43,635 nucleotides of DNA from Erysipelotrichaceae bacterium (GTDB taxonomy: Bacteria; Bacillota_I; Bacilli_A; Erysipelotrichales; Erysipelotrichaceae): assembly GCA_030531215.1 (NCBI GenBank), contig JAUNNY010000010.1, positions 1 through 43,635 of the forward strand, given 5' to 3'. Position 1 is the first letter of the stretch. Every line of letters starts with the position of its first letter. Of the stretch, positions 42,896-43,635 are shown piece after piece. The position numbers and the translations under genes were made by a program. The notes under the pieces were generated by a model. That model was not told the DNA's origin, did no database searches, and saw only the letters and a list, made by a program, of their open reading frames with translations.

Positions 42896-43635
42896 GGAAT
42901 ACGTTACTACATTCGACAAGAATACGAAATAATATATAAATTAAAAGATAAATATTCTATTAATTATTTATGTAAGTTAATGGATGTATCTAAATCTGGC
43001 TATTATAAATGGCTATATAGAAAGAATAATCCATCAGAAAAACAATTAAAAATAGAAGAAGATACTAAGTTCATAATAAGTGTATTTAATAAGCATAAGT
43101 CTCATGGATATAGATGGTTAACTCATTATATAAGTAATAGATATGGCATTAAATATAATGAAAACTACGTATTTAAGATATTACAGTATAACTATTTAAG
43201 ATCTACTTCTAAACACTACCAATGGCAAAAACCACTAGAAGAACACGAAACATATAAGAATCTTATTTGGAATCATTGGGATAAAGTAGATAAGCCATAT
43301 GAGGTAGTAGTATCTGATATGACACAATTCTACGTTAAAGGAAAAGTATATGAACTTACCTTATATATTGATGCCTTCAATAATGAAATACTTACATATG
43401 GTTTAGCATCTCGTAAAGGTGATGCCAGAAGTTATTATGATGGTTTAGGATTATTAATAAACAAATTAAAAAAGGAACAAACAAGTCTTAACATCCTTCA
43501 CACAGATCAAGGCTCAGTTTATTCCTCTAAGAGCTACAACGAGCTTCTTAATAACAATAGTATACAACACTCTATGTCTCGAGCAGGAACTCCTACTGAT
43601 AATCCAGTTAATGAATCTATTAATGGCTGGATTAA
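42896..43635 (+). CDS. Transposase orfB (DDE integrase), cut by window end
   Basis: Catalytic subunit. The frame reads GIRYYIRQEYEIIYKLK, YLCKLMDVSKSGYYKW (HTH_21-like), then the rve domain with the catalytic triad: Asp in VVVSDMTQFYV, Asp in LHTDQGSVYSS and Glu in DNPVNESINGWI at the window end. No start codon lies at its 5' end, so it is made as a fusion with orfA by frameshifting. It needs a net +1 change from orfA, reachable by two -1 slips at 42858-42864 and 42890-42896. Confidence 0.85.

Larger units (their letters stand above)
42484..43635 (+). mobile_element. IS3-family element (IS150-like), left end and part of body
   Basis: The left boundary is near 42484-42488 (TGCTACAGTAAAAGTGGAC) by loss of similarity to repeat copy 1. 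It contains an outside-in terminator, an HTH orfA and a DDE orfB with a two-step frame change. The right end is outside the window, so target duplication cannot be checked. Confidence 0.85.

Overview
The window is low-GC DNA with dense, short-spaced, mostly minus-strand genes, strong Shine-Dalgarno sites, SigA-type promoters and CcpA-like cre boxes. It carries Firmicutes-specific genes: prp next to an N-terminally extended L27, csoR, an L21 leader and a DUF1836 regulator. TGA is a stop and TGG encodes Trp, so this is not a Mycoplasma-type code. The best guess is a gut Firmicute of the Erysipelotrichia type; the genus cannot be read from this sequence.

Layout: 90-3985, a binding-protein ABC transporter of the Fe3+/phosphonate/hexose-phosphate class with a perfect cre box over its promoter. 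4068-6420, the rplU-prp-rpmA-obgE ribosome operon with its L21 leader. 6554-7396, a decayed DUF4417/polymorphic-toxin-like gene plus a small partner. 7491-18983, a glycan island: 4-alpha-glucanotransferase, a lipoprotein GH53 galactanase, a lipoprotein GH13 amylase, a maltodextrin ABC transporter whose binding protein has an extra C-terminal SusE/F-like domain, and a second, cytoplasmic GH53. That second GH53 ends a tightly overlapping run that starts at dnaE (dnaE, response regulator, histidine kinase, phosphatase, a 608-residue protein of unknown function, a zinc ribbon, GH53). 26935-30532, a CsoR-type copper operon (copA, copZ, csoR) with ispG as its last gene. 30553-33302, a membrane protein, a WYL regulator with a 20-bp palindrome, and a polysaccharide-deacetylase-like protein lacking metal ligands. 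33321-36664, an ABC binding protein and permease without an ATPase, divergent from a Crp/Fnr regulator and a threonine-aldolase-like enzyme. 36665-40721, small genes, MntP, a GNAT enzyme and a DUF1836/PspC membrane operon.

The most unusual part is 40830-42490. Three minus-strand genes encode peptides with double-glycine leaders, but their cargo domains are long and not typical of bacteriocins. They sit among repeated non-coding cassettes: a conserved upstream element (two copies), a 112-bp direct repeat made of consecutive palindromes ending in a terminator (two copies), and 21-bp direct repeats. An IS3-family element has inserted into the terminator stem of the second 112-bp repeat and runs off the window end. 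No processing or export gene is visible, so the rest of the locus probably lies beyond the insertion sequence.

Two genes (6796-7396 and 41562-41868) are each broken by what looks like one extra base in a homopolymer. Either they are real pseudogenes or the assembly has homopolymer errors. All functional assignments come from reading motifs by eye; no database search was run.
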